Assembly: GCA_016218185.1 (NCBI GenBank)
Contig: JACREP010000015.1
Span: 1 to 7,601, forward strand
Reading direction: 5' to 3'
Source of the DNA: Candidatus Gottesmanbacteria bacterium
GTDB lineage: Bacteria; Patescibacteriota; Microgenomatia; UBA10105; UBA927
Length of the DNA: 7,601 nucleotides
Shown here: in pieces, positions 1 to 5,411 of the stretch
Numbering within the stretch: position 1 is the stretch's first letter
How the letters are laid out: the number at the start of each line of letters is the position of its first letter
The notes under the pieces: model-generated
Seen by the model: the letters and a program-made list of their open reading frames with translations, nothing else
Database searches by the model: none
What the model was told of the DNA's origin: nothing
Position numbers and translations under genes: made by a program

Positions 1-1
1 A

Positions 2-388
2 CTTGCGGTCGTGGTATTCCTCACGAGCCAGAAACTCACGACGACCAAACCCGTGGCGCCTACGGTCCCGCAGGTAACGCCCAAAGCTGCCGAGCCCGCA
101 TGCACGCTCTCCTTTACGCTAACGGTGGCCACACCCACCCCGACGCCAACACCCGGACCTACCGCCACGCCCACACCCACATCAACGCCCGGAGCCACGG
201 CTACACCCACACCTACTTCAACTCCCGGTCCGACCGCAACCCCAACCCCGCCTCCGGTGCCCGGCGGACCCACGCCGACACCCACTCCTCCTCCCACGCC
301 GAAAGTGCCGGTTGCCGGCACGCCGGGTGTCCTGGGTGCTACCATCGGCATCGGCGCGTTCCTTATCCTCCTGGGCCTCGCGCTCTAA
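2..388 (+). CDS. Thr/Pro-repeat membrane-anchored surface protein, 3' part
   Basis: The frame is open from the left edge, so the start lies outside; a GTG at 11 is in frame but falls inside a hydrophobic run (LAVVVFL) and is probably not the start. Seen, numbering from that GTG: the end of a hydrophobic segment, a short stretch with the motif ACTLSFTLTV (residues 30-39), a Thr/Pro-rich linker (about 40-98) with a 12-residue repeat, then VPVAGTPG followed by a hydrophobic helix to the last residue (about 104-125). This suggests a protein anchored at both ends or one with an N-terminal signal, with a low-complexity stalk. Proteins of this build are common in CPR genomes; their function is not known. 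The VPVAGTP plus helix layout recalls a sortase signal, but the threonine is not in the LPxTG position and there is no basic tail, so sorting is only a guess. It converges on the LCP gene with 27 bp between them and no visible terminator. Confidence 0.7.
   Translation, partial: LAVVVFLTSQKLTTTKPVAPTVPQVTPKAAEPACTLSFTLTVATPTPTPTPGPTATPTPTSTPGATATPTPTSTPGPTATPTPPPVPGGPTPTPTPPPTPKVPVAGTPGVLGATIGIGAFLILLGLAL
158..265 (+). repeat. Three 36-bp tandem units coding a 12-residue Thr/Pro repeat
   Basis: Three units read PTATPTPTSTPG, ATATPTPTSTPG and PTATPTPPPVPG (residues 50-85 from the GTG at 11), flanked on both sides by further TPTP runs. The repeat codes an extended, flexible and possibly glycosylated stalk. 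Copy number is likely to vary between strains by slippage; that is inference. Confidence 0.8.
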
Positions 389-415
389 TTGCCAAACTAT
401 TCAAAATCTGTCCGA

Positions 416-1441
416 TTAGTCTAATTGGGATTTGACAAACTCATGAATTACTTCGAAGCTTTCTTTGGGCACTAAGACATACTTCCCATACATCCAGGCG
501 GGCGGACTTTCCAACAGCGGTTCAATGGAAATTTTCTTGATCCGGTCTTCGGAAATTCTCAGCAACAGTTTCCCGACTGTTGCCAATTCACCGATATTCA
601 TATCCGTTTCCGTCGCATCGTCCAATGCGCGAAAGATTGCAAGCGGTTGTTGGGTAAACCAAATGCGGGGGCTTACCAGTTTTGCTTTGAGCGCCAACAA
701 TACGTCCTGCTGCCTTCTGCTTCTGGCAAAATCGCTCCCTTCATCTCCTTGGGCATGCCGGCTCCTGACGTAGGTAAGTGCGCGCGCGCCGCTCATTTGC
801 TGCAGTCCTTGGTCAAAATGAAGCGGCTCATAACGGCACGCAAAAGTCGGGTCTCCGCCGCACAGATCGTTTTCACGGCCCTCGATGGGAAACTCGGGGT
901 CGGTAAACGCAGTTGGAACATTCACGTCAATCCCGCTGACCAGATCAATAATGTCCCGAAAGCCGGAAAAATCAATCATAAACACGTAGTGTATGGGTAC
1001 GCCGACGATATCTTCTACTACGGTTTTCGCAAGCAAAAACCCGCCGCCTTTCTTTTTTTCCTCCCCGTAATGATAGGCGCTATTTACTTTATCTTTTAAC
1101 GTATCCGACCAAATGTCCCGCGGCACAGAAATCATGGCCATGGTATGCGCCCGCAAATTCAACGACAGCACAAGCATGGTATCGGTGAGATCCGCACCTG
1201 CATGTTGCCCCCCGCTGATCCCCAACAGAAGGATGTTGGTCCGGTAGTCTATTTGCCGAAGCGGCGCACCGGTATTGAATAGTATTCGAAGGGCAAACCC
1301 GGGAGTAATGCCCGTTTGCCTCATAAACCGCAAGCTCACTACTGCCGCACGCGCCACAAACAACACCAACGCTGTGGCAACAAACACGGCAAACACTGTC
1401 TTTATGCGGGTGCCAAAGAGCCGTTTAAATTTTGGTTGCAT
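416..1441 (-). CDS. LytR-CpsA-Psr (LCP) family cell wall polymer transferase
   Basis: LCP proteins attach undecaprenyl-phosphate-linked glycopolymers to peptidoglycan on the outer face of the cytoplasmic membrane. Seen in 341 residues: a basic N-terminus, one membrane helix at about 14-36, then the LCP domain. Its motifs are NILLLGISGG (69-78), LTDTMLVLSLN (85-95), ISVPRDIWS (104-112), KVNSAYHYG (118-126) and LTYVRSRHAQGDEGSDFARSR (222 onward, followed by RQQ). The acidic and arginine residues expected to hold the lipid pyrophosphate are present: Asp87, Arg108, Arg226, Arg228, Asp237, Arg240 and Arg243. Cys194 and Cys202 are the only cysteines and could form an extracytoplasmic disulfide. There is no LytR_C tail. 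The ATG lies 2 bp after the tpiA stop with no Shine-Dalgarno, so the gene is probably cotranscribed with tpiA. Which polymer it transfers cannot be told. Confidence 0.93.
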   Translation of the reverse strand: MQPKFKRLFGTRIKTVFAVFVATALVLFVARAAVVSLRFMRQTGITPGFALRILFNTGAPLRQIDYRTNILLLGISGGQHAGADLTDTMLVLSLNLRAHTMAMISVPRDIWSDTLKDKVNSAYHYGEEKKKGGGFLLAKTVVEDIVGVPIHYVFMIDFSGFRDIIDLVSGIDVNVPTAFTDPEFPIEGRENDLCGGDPTFACRYEPLHFDQGLQQMSGARALTYVRSRHAQGDEGSDFARSRRQQDVLLALKAKLVSPRIWFTQQPLAIFRALDDATETDMNIGELATVGKLLLRISEDRIKKISIEPLLESPPAWMYGKYVLVPKESFEVIHEFVKSQLD

Positions 1442-1443
1442 GA

Positions 1444-2127
1444 TTATGGTATTGATTGTGCGGCAGTCAGAAGATCAAAAAATTTTGCCGCGTCGAGACT
1501 CGCTCCTCCCGGCAGTACGCCATCGATTGCCGGCTGGGCAACGAATGAAACGACGTTCTCTGCCGTCACGCTTCCCCCGTAGAGTACCTGCCTTATGCTG
1601 AATTTTTGCTTAAGAGTGGCAATAACCGTGGCGGCGTTTTCCGGCGTGTCCGCATATCCTGTACCGATGGCCCACACCGGCTCATACGCTGCTACATCGA
1701 CATCCGCGGGTATTGGCGTTTTGTCGTCAGGAACACAAAAGATAATTTTCAATCCTGCTGCTTTCGCTTGTGCAACTTTTTGCATAAGAACTTCATCGGT
1801 TTCTCCGAAATATTTTCTGCGTTCCGAGTGCCCGATAATCACCCAATCAGCGAGTTCCTTAATCTGTGTTGCGCTCACCTCTCCGGTATACGCTCCCTCG
1901 CCAAACGGCGACACATCCTGTGCGCCAAGCTGGACAGGGAGTCTTAATTGAGAAATCTCTCGCTTAAGGGGATAAACAAGAGTGAATGGGACACACAAAA
2001 CAACGGTTATATGATCCCATTTAGCATTTAGCATTTGGCATTTGGCATTGAATTGCCGAACCCATTCTTTTGCTTCGGCAATTCCCTTGTTGCTCTTCCA
2101 ATTCCCCGCAATCAACAATGGTTTCAT
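1444..2127 (-). CDS. tpiA: Triosephosphate isomerase, short form
   Basis: Interconverts dihydroxyacetone phosphate and glyceraldehyde 3-phosphate in the cytoplasm (glycolysis/gluconeogenesis). Seen: substrate-binding Asn9 and Lys11 in GNWKSN, catalytic His100 in IIGHSERR, catalytic Glu149 in AYEPVWAIGTG (loop 6), YGGSV at 183-187 and GVLPGGASL at 203-211 for phosphate binding. All catalytic residues are kept, so it should be active. At 227 residues it is about 20-25 shorter than typical bacterial enzymes. The loss lies mainly between strand 5 (IIFCVPDD) and the YEPVW strand, where the usual CVGE segment and its following helix are reduced to about 15 residues. Residues 27-37 (NAKCQMLNAKW) are coded by a 7-bp tandem repeat. 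The ATG at 2127 has no Shine-Dalgarno but a good -10 box 8 nt upstream. The LCP gene follows after 2 bp. Confidence 0.96.
   Translation of the reverse strand: MKPLLIAGNWKSNKGIAEAKEWVRQFNAKCQMLNAKWDHITVVLCVPFTLVYPLKREISQLRLPVQLGAQDVSPFGEGAYTGEVSATQIKELADWVIIGHSERRKYFGETDEVLMQKVAQAKAAGLKIIFCVPDDKTPIPADVDVAAYEPVWAIGTGYADTPENAATVIATLKQKFSIRQVLYGGSVTAENVVSFVAQPAIDGVLPGGASLDAAKFFDLLTAAQSIP
2018..2049 (-). repeat. 7-bp tandem repeat inside tpiA
   Basis: On the plus strand the unit CATTTRG occurs four times (two CATTTAG, then two CATTTGG) plus a partial CATT. Three units equal seven codons, so the translation cycles through all frames: NAKCQMLNAKW in the tpiA product. It sits in or just after the first helix of the barrel, a surface position that can tolerate added turns. 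Confidence 0.9.
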
Positions 2128-2135
2128 GTGCTACT

Positions 2136-2165
2136 ATTATAATCTATGACTTCTTCGTTACTCAA
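2136..2165 (-). promoter_or_regulatory. Predicted tpiA-LCP promoter, leaderless type
   Basis: Reading the minus strand: -35 TTGAGT (2165-2160), an 18-nt spacer, -10 TATAAT (2141-2136), then 8 nt to the tpiA ATG. Transcription would start at or within about 2 nt of the ATG, giving an mRNA without a leader. The -35 lies inside codons 5-7 of uvrD, so the divergent genes share sequence here. The boxes are seen; their use is inferred. Confidence 0.6.
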
Positions 2166-4140
2166 CGACTTAAACCCTCAGCAGCAAGCGGCGGTGATTC
2201 ACACGGATGGCCCGGTGCTCATATTGGCCGGAGCCGGTTCGGGCAAAACGCGGGTACTGACCTACCGCGTCGCATATCTGATTGCAGAAAAACACGTGCC
2301 CCCCGACCAAATCCTCATGGTTACTTTTACCAACAAAGCAGCCAATGAAATGAAAGAACGGATTAAAAAACTTCTCGGCGGCACGGCAAGCCCCGCCGGG
2401 GAGCCAACAAAATTTAGTCCGGCTTCGATCTTGAACAGTAATGACTCCAAAGCGCCACGAGGGCTATCTTCTGAAGACGGACCTAAATTTTCGTTGGCGA
2501 CCTCAGGCGGGGCACGAGATCTCCCTTTCGCCGGTACATTCCACTCGTTCTGCGCCAAAATACTGAGGCGCGAGGGGCACCACGTCGGCATCCCTCCCGG
2601 ATTTCTCATTTATGATGAGGAGGACCAACTGGATACGGTCAAAGAGATCATGAAACAACTGGATATCTCCGCAAAAAATTTTAAACCGGGGAGCATCCTG
2701 GCAACCATTTCCGAAGCAAAAAATGAGCTCATCACGAGCGTCGAGTACCCGCAGTATGCCCGCGGCTATTTTCAGGAAACGGTGGCACGGATCTATTTGG
2801 AATATCAAAAGGCACTCAAAGACAACGAAGCACTTGATTTTGATGATTTGCTGATGGTTACGGTCAACTTGTTTGACAAGATGCCGGAGGTTCTGGGGAC
2901 CTATCAGGAAAAATATCACTATGTCCTGATTGATGAATATCAAGATACGAATAAAGCCCAGTATACCCTCGCCAAACAACTTTCCGGCAGATGGCACAAT
3001 ATCTGCGTGGTGGGCGACGCGTCCCAAAGCATCTACCGCTGGAGAGGGGCGGACTTCCGCAATATCGTCAACTTCACCCGTGATTTTCCGGGCGTTCGTG
3101 TGTTTAACCTGGAACAAAATTACCGGTCTACCCAAATCATCCTGGATGCGGCGTTCGGCGTCATCTCTAAAAATCAAACCCACCCGATTTTAAAACTTTG
3201 GACCAAAAAAGCTGCCGGAGAAAAAATCACGCTGTATGAAGCGCGCAATGAGCATGACGAGGCATTATTTTTGGCGACTACCATCCTCCAGTCCGGTCAG
3301 CCCTTTACGGATTTTGCGGTCCTGTACCGCACAAACGCCCAGTCGCGGGTGTTGGAAGAGGCATTCCTCCATGCCGGCATCCCTTACCTCCTTGTGGGCG
3401 GGACACGCTTTTATGAACGAAAAGAAATTAAAGACGTCCTGGCATACCTCCGGCTCCTGGCCAACCCAAAAGATACCGTGTCATACCGCCGCATCGAAAA
3501 ACTCGGTAAAGGAAGGCTCAAAAAATTTTTGGATTTTGCCGAGATAGTCACTAAAGACAATAAACTCGTCGAGCTAACCACCCTGGAATTATTAGACCAA
3601 GTGCTTAACGCCACTCAATATGTAGAACTCTACAATGCCAACGTTGAAGAAGAAGCATACCGGTTGGAAAATATTAAAGAGCTCCGCTCGGTGGCCATGG
3701 AATTTCCGGCCCTGGGTGAATTCTTAGAGACCGTGGCGCTGATCGAAAAAGAGGAAGTACGGTCAAAAAAACACGACGATACAAATCAAAAAGTTTACCC
3801 TGAGGATTCCCGAAGGGTTACCCTCATGACCCTTCACGCAGCCAAAGGGCTTGAATTTCCGGTGGTATTCATGGTGGGCATGGAAGAGGGATTGTTTCCG
3901 CACAGCCGCAGTCTCATGGATCGGGAGGAGCTGGAAGAGGAACGCAGACTTTGCTACGTGGGCATCACGCGGGCCAAAGAAAAACTCTACATGACCTACG
4001 CTAACCGCCGGCTGTTCTTCGGCACCCGAACCCAAAACATGGTCTCGCGCTTTATCAGCGACATACCGCAGGACGCGCTCGAACTCAATGTATCACTCGC
4101 CCAGGACGTTGGGTTTCAAAAAGAAAACCTTCTGCTTTAA
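2146..4140 (+). CDS. uvrD: UvrD/PcrA family SF1 DNA helicase
   Basis: 3'-5' ATP-dependent helicase of DNA repair and replication restart. Seen in 664 residues: Q-motif LNPQQQ (9-14), Walker A AGAGSGKT (28-35), motif Ia FTNKAANEM (61-69), Ib TFHSFCAKILRR (131-142), II LIDEYQDTN (261-269), III VVGDASQSIYRWRGAD (288-303), IV LEQNYRST (322-329), V TLMTLHAAKGLEF (559-571) and VI EEERRLCYVGITRAKEKL (597-614). All motifs are intact, so the enzyme should be active. Residues about 80-125, between Ia and Ib, are an insertion coded by a palindromic element. The 2B region after the GGTRFYERKEIKD motif looks shorter than in PcrA, and the protein ends soon after SRFISDIPQ without the usual C-terminal extension. 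The ATG gives the normal family N-terminus; there is no Shine-Dalgarno. The stop codon overlaps the stop of a small opposite-strand ORF. PcrA, UvrD and Rep cannot be told apart here. Confidence 0.95.
   Translation: MTSSLLNDLNPQQQAAVIHTDGPVLILAGAGSGKTRVLTYRVAYLIAEKHVPPDQILMVTFTNKAANEMKERIKKLLGGTASPAGEPTKFSPASILNSNDSKAPRGLSSEDGPKFSLATSGGARDLPFAGTFHSFCAKILRREGHHVGIPPGFLIYDEEDQLDTVKEIMKQLDISAKNFKPGSILATISEAKNELITSVEYPQYARGYFQETVARIYLEYQKALKDNEALDFDDLLMVTVNLFDKMPEVLGTYQEKYHYVLIDEYQDTNKAQYTLAKQLSGRWHNICVVGDASQSIYRWRGADFRNIVNFTRDFPGVRVFNLEQNYRSTQIILDAAFGVISKNQTHPILKLWTKKAAGEKITLYEARNEHDEALFLATTILQSGQPFTDFAVLYRTNAQSRVLEEAFLHAGIPYLLVGGTRFYERKEIKDVLAYLRLLANPKDTVSYRRIEKLGKGRLKKFLDFAEIVTKDNKLVELTTLELLDQVLNATQYVELYNANVEEEAYRLENIKELRSVAMEFPALGEFLETVALIEKEEVRSKKHDDTNQKVYPEDSRRVTLMTLHAAKGLEFPVVFMVGMEEGLFPHSRSLMDREELEEERRLCYVGITRAKEKLYMTYANRRLFFGTRTQNMVSRFISDIPQDALELNVSLAQDVGFQKENLLL
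2390..2513. repeat. Inverted-repeat element inserted in frame in uvrD
   Basis: The left arm (2390-2426) and right arm (2473-2513) are imperfect inverted repeats. Shared blocks, in left-arm order, are GCCCCGCC, GCCAAC, AAAATTTAG, TCCG and CTTC, with single-base gaps and a short unmatched stretch between them; about 46 bp separate the arms. It codes residues about 82-123 of the helicase, exactly where standard PcrA/UvrD proteins have only a short link between motif Ia and motif Ib. No stop codon occurs in the coding frame, and the opposite strand is also open across the element. It carries no transposase. It is not clearly related in sequence to the elements in the FemAB genes. It could be a MITE-like or palindromic element. 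Confidence 0.75.
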
Positions 4141-4331
4141 CGAAGCATCCGAATGGCAAGCACTGCGATGGTCCCGATCACCACAAGGAGTGACAATACA
4201 ATTTCTATCTCCAAAAAGAGTCGCGCCAACCCCTTCACATGGCTAAACGAGAGAAGTGGAAGAAACAATCGGCTGTCCACCGGAAGCCAGGAAACCGGCT
4301 GTTCTGTTTTTCGCCTGGTACCTCGTTTCAT
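4137..4331 (-). CDS. Possible small single-helix membrane protein
   Basis: A 64-residue ORF that I do not recognise. Seen: a basic N-terminus (MKRGTRRK), a short middle part with hydrophobic patches (about 21-40), then one predicted membrane helix at about 44-60 (IVLSLLVVIGTIAVLAI) ending in RMLR. Its TAA overlaps the uvrD TAA by 4 bp in a tail-to-tail arrangement, common for real genes in compact genomes. I chose the ATG at 4331 because the longer in-frame start at 4400 would run into the FemAB gene and across its promoter, and because a TACAAT -10 box lies 10 nt before 4331. It fills what would otherwise be an unusual 238-bp gap. No family evidence is available, so it could still be a chance ORF. 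Confidence 0.5.
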   Translation of the reverse strand: MKRGTRRKTEQPVSWLPVDSRLFLPLLSFSHVKGLARLFLEIEIVLSLLVVIGTIAVLAIRMLR

Positions 4332-4341
4332 GTCACATTCT

Positions 4342-4347
4342 ATTGTA
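4342..4347 (-). promoter_or_regulatory. Possible -10 box of the small membrane ORF
   Basis: TACAAT on the minus strand, 10 nt before the ATG at 4331, with no convincing -35. It overlaps the -35 box of the divergent FemAB promoter, so the two promoters would compete for polymerase if both are used. Confidence 0.3.
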
Positions 4348-4371
4348 ACACACCAAAAAAAGAGGGATAAT
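4343..4371 (+). promoter_or_regulatory. Predicted FemAB operon promoter, leaderless type
   Basis: -35 TTGTAA (4343-4348), a 17-nt spacer, -10 GATAAT (4366-4371), then 7 nt to the ATG at 4379. Transcription would start at about the A of the ATG. An AGAGGGA stretch (4361-4367) could be a weak, distant Shine-Dalgarno instead, but it lies before the predicted transcription start. Confidence 0.55.
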
Positions 4372-4378
4372 ATGCTGT

Positions 4379-5407
4379 ATGAAAAAGACCGACAGAACAA
4401 TCCATGACAAGGCGGCGACCCACCCGCTCCAGTCTTGGGCCTGGGGTGAGTTTCGGAAAAACATGGGGGTAGATGTCGTGCGGGTAAACGGCTGGCAATT
4501 GACCTTCCACACCATCCCGCATACCCCTTTTACCGTCGGCTATTCTCCAAAAGGCCCAATGCCGACAAAAGCAATGCTAGCAACGCTAGTAAAACTAGCA
4601 AGACAGAAAAACGCAATATTCATCCAATTAGAACCAAATGTCATCTGTCATTGCGAGCCCCGGCTCGGCGGGGCGTGGCAATCCCCAACAAAAACAGAGA
4701 TTGCCTCGCTAATCGCTCGCAATGACAAACAATTGAAACCTTCCCACCACCCCTTATTTACCGAATATACGTTTATCCTTGATCTGACCAAATCTGAAGA
4801 GGAACTCATGAAGGCCATGCACCCCAAAACCCGTTATAACATCCGCGTTGCTCAAAAACATGGCGTGACCGTGCAGGAAGACAATTCCGGCCGGGCATTT
4901 GAGGAATATCTCCGATTAACCGCCGAAACCACCGCCCGGCAGGGATTTTATGCACACAACCAACAGTATCACCGGATGATGTGGCAAATCATGTCGAAAG
5001 CAGGCATTGCACACCTGTTCACCGCCAACTACCAAGGCGCAACACTTGCGGCATGGATTATCTTTGCCTGGAAGGATACGATCTATTATCCCTACGGCGC
5101 TTCATCACGGGAACACCGGGAGGTTATGGCCCCAGCGCTGCTCCTTTGGGAGATCGCACGCTGGGGTAAACGCCAAGGTTATCAAACATTTGATCTATGG
5201 GGAGCTCTCGGGCCTCCGCCAGCTGGCGGACACGATCCGCAAGATCCCTGGTACGGCTTTCACCGGTTTAAAGAGGGTTTCAATCCGGACATTGTAGAAT
5301 TCATCGGCTCCTACGATCTGGTTCTTCGTCCCATTCTCTACCGGCTTTATTGCATCGCAGACACCATCCGATGGAAGATTCTTCATATTAACATGTTAAC
5401 ACGTTAA
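4379..5407 (+). CDS. FemAB-like peptidoglycan bridge aminoacyltransferase, first copy
   Basis: FemA/FemB/FemX enzymes move amino acids from aminoacyl-tRNA onto the peptidoglycan stem peptide at the inner membrane face. Seen in 342 residues: HPLQSWAWGEFRK (15-27), typical of the family N-terminus; MHPKTRYNIRVAQKHGV (147-163), the conserved basic motif; a second GNAT-like half with AAWIIFAWKDTIYYPYGAS (224-242), MAPALLLWEIARWGKRQGY (250-268), FDLWG (271-275) and WYGFHRFKEGF (291-301). No coiled-coil arm is evident. Three repeat-derived segments are visible: residues 90-116 (dispersed palindromic element), GPPPAGG at 278-284 (16-bp palindrome) and the C-terminal INMLTR (8-bp tandem repeat). All are in frame and away from the conserved motifs. 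The ATG is followed within 4 bp of its stop by a second FemAB gene. The amino acid and tRNA used cannot be read from the sequence. Confidence 0.92.
   Translation: MKKTDRTIHDKAATHPLQSWAWGEFRKNMGVDVVRVNGWQLTFHTIPHTPFTVGYSPKGPMPTKAMLATLVKLARQKNAIFIQLEPNVICHCEPRLGGAWQSPTKTEIASLIARNDKQLKPSHHPLFTEYTFILDLTKSEEELMKAMHPKTRYNIRVAQKHGVTVQEDNSGRAFEEYLRLTAETTARQGFYAHNQQYHRMMWQIMSKAGIAHLFTANYQGATLAAWIIFAWKDTIYYPYGASSREHREVMAPALLLWEIARWGKRQGYQTFDLWGALGPPPAGGHDPQDPWYGFHRFKEGFNPDIVEFIGSYDLVLRPILYRLYCIADTIRWKILHINMLTR
4646..4727. repeat. Dispersed palindromic element, copy A
   Basis: 82 bp bounded by the perfect 12-bp inverted repeats TGTCATTGCGAG (4646-4657) and CTCGCAATGACA (4716-4727). Inside are a hairpin GCCCCG/CGGGGC with a 6-nt loop (4657-4674) and a longer one GGCAATC/GATTGCC (4677-4683 with 4699-4705). 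The left 42 bp match copy B at 5963 in all but one position. Here it is read in the frame starting TGT CAT TGC (CHCEPRLGG). No transposase is coded, so it would have to be moved in trans or spread by another route. Confidence 0.88.
5215..5230. repeat. 16-bp perfect palindrome in the first FemAB gene
   Basis: TCCGCCAGCTGGCGGA is its own reverse complement. It codes part of GPPPAGG (residues 278-284), a glycine/proline insert between the FDLWG and DPWYGF motifs, where family members usually have a short acidic loop. It may be a target site, a protein-binding site or another dispersed repeat. Confidence 0.75.
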
Positions 5408-5411
5408 TACA
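5388..5411. repeat. 8-bp tandem repeat at the FemAB gene junction
   Basis: TTAACATG, TTAACACG and the decayed TTAATACA run head to tail through the last codons of the first FemAB gene and end immediately before the ATG of the second. The first copy plus the next four bases form the palindrome TTAACATGTTAA (5388-5399). It supplies the stop codon and the whole 4-bp intergenic spacer. Confidence 0.8.

Noticed and set aside
100..435. Open frame with many His and Arg residues across the Thr/Pro repeat
   Set aside because: It is the frame-shifted reading of ACC/CCC repeat codons and overlaps a better supported frame that ends in a membrane helix.
647..1099. 150-codon plus-strand frame opposite the LCP gene
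   Set aside because: It is antisense to a fully conserved LCP domain, has no family motif and no start signals.
2503..3183. 226-codon minus-strand frame opposite uvrD
   Set aside because: The plus strand carries all helicase motifs; the antisense frame shows no recognisable domain.
4280..4311. Hairpin plus T-run resembling a terminator
   Set aside because: The only stem is CCGG/CCGG of 4 bp, several bases before the T-run, too weak for intrinsic termination.
4153..4407. 84-codon plus-strand frame upstream of the FemAB genes
   Set aside because: It overlaps the FemAB start and promoter, has no membrane or domain signal, and is out of frame with the conserved protein; the opposite-strand ORF is more protein-like.
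4646..4727. tRNA gene suggested by the cloverleaf-like fold
   Set aside because: There is no D- or T-arm consensus, no anticodon arm of correct size, and it lies within a coding frame.
5388..5411. Frameshifted single FemAB gene split in two
   Set aside because: Both halves contain their own complete set of family motifs, so these are two paralogues and not one broken gene.
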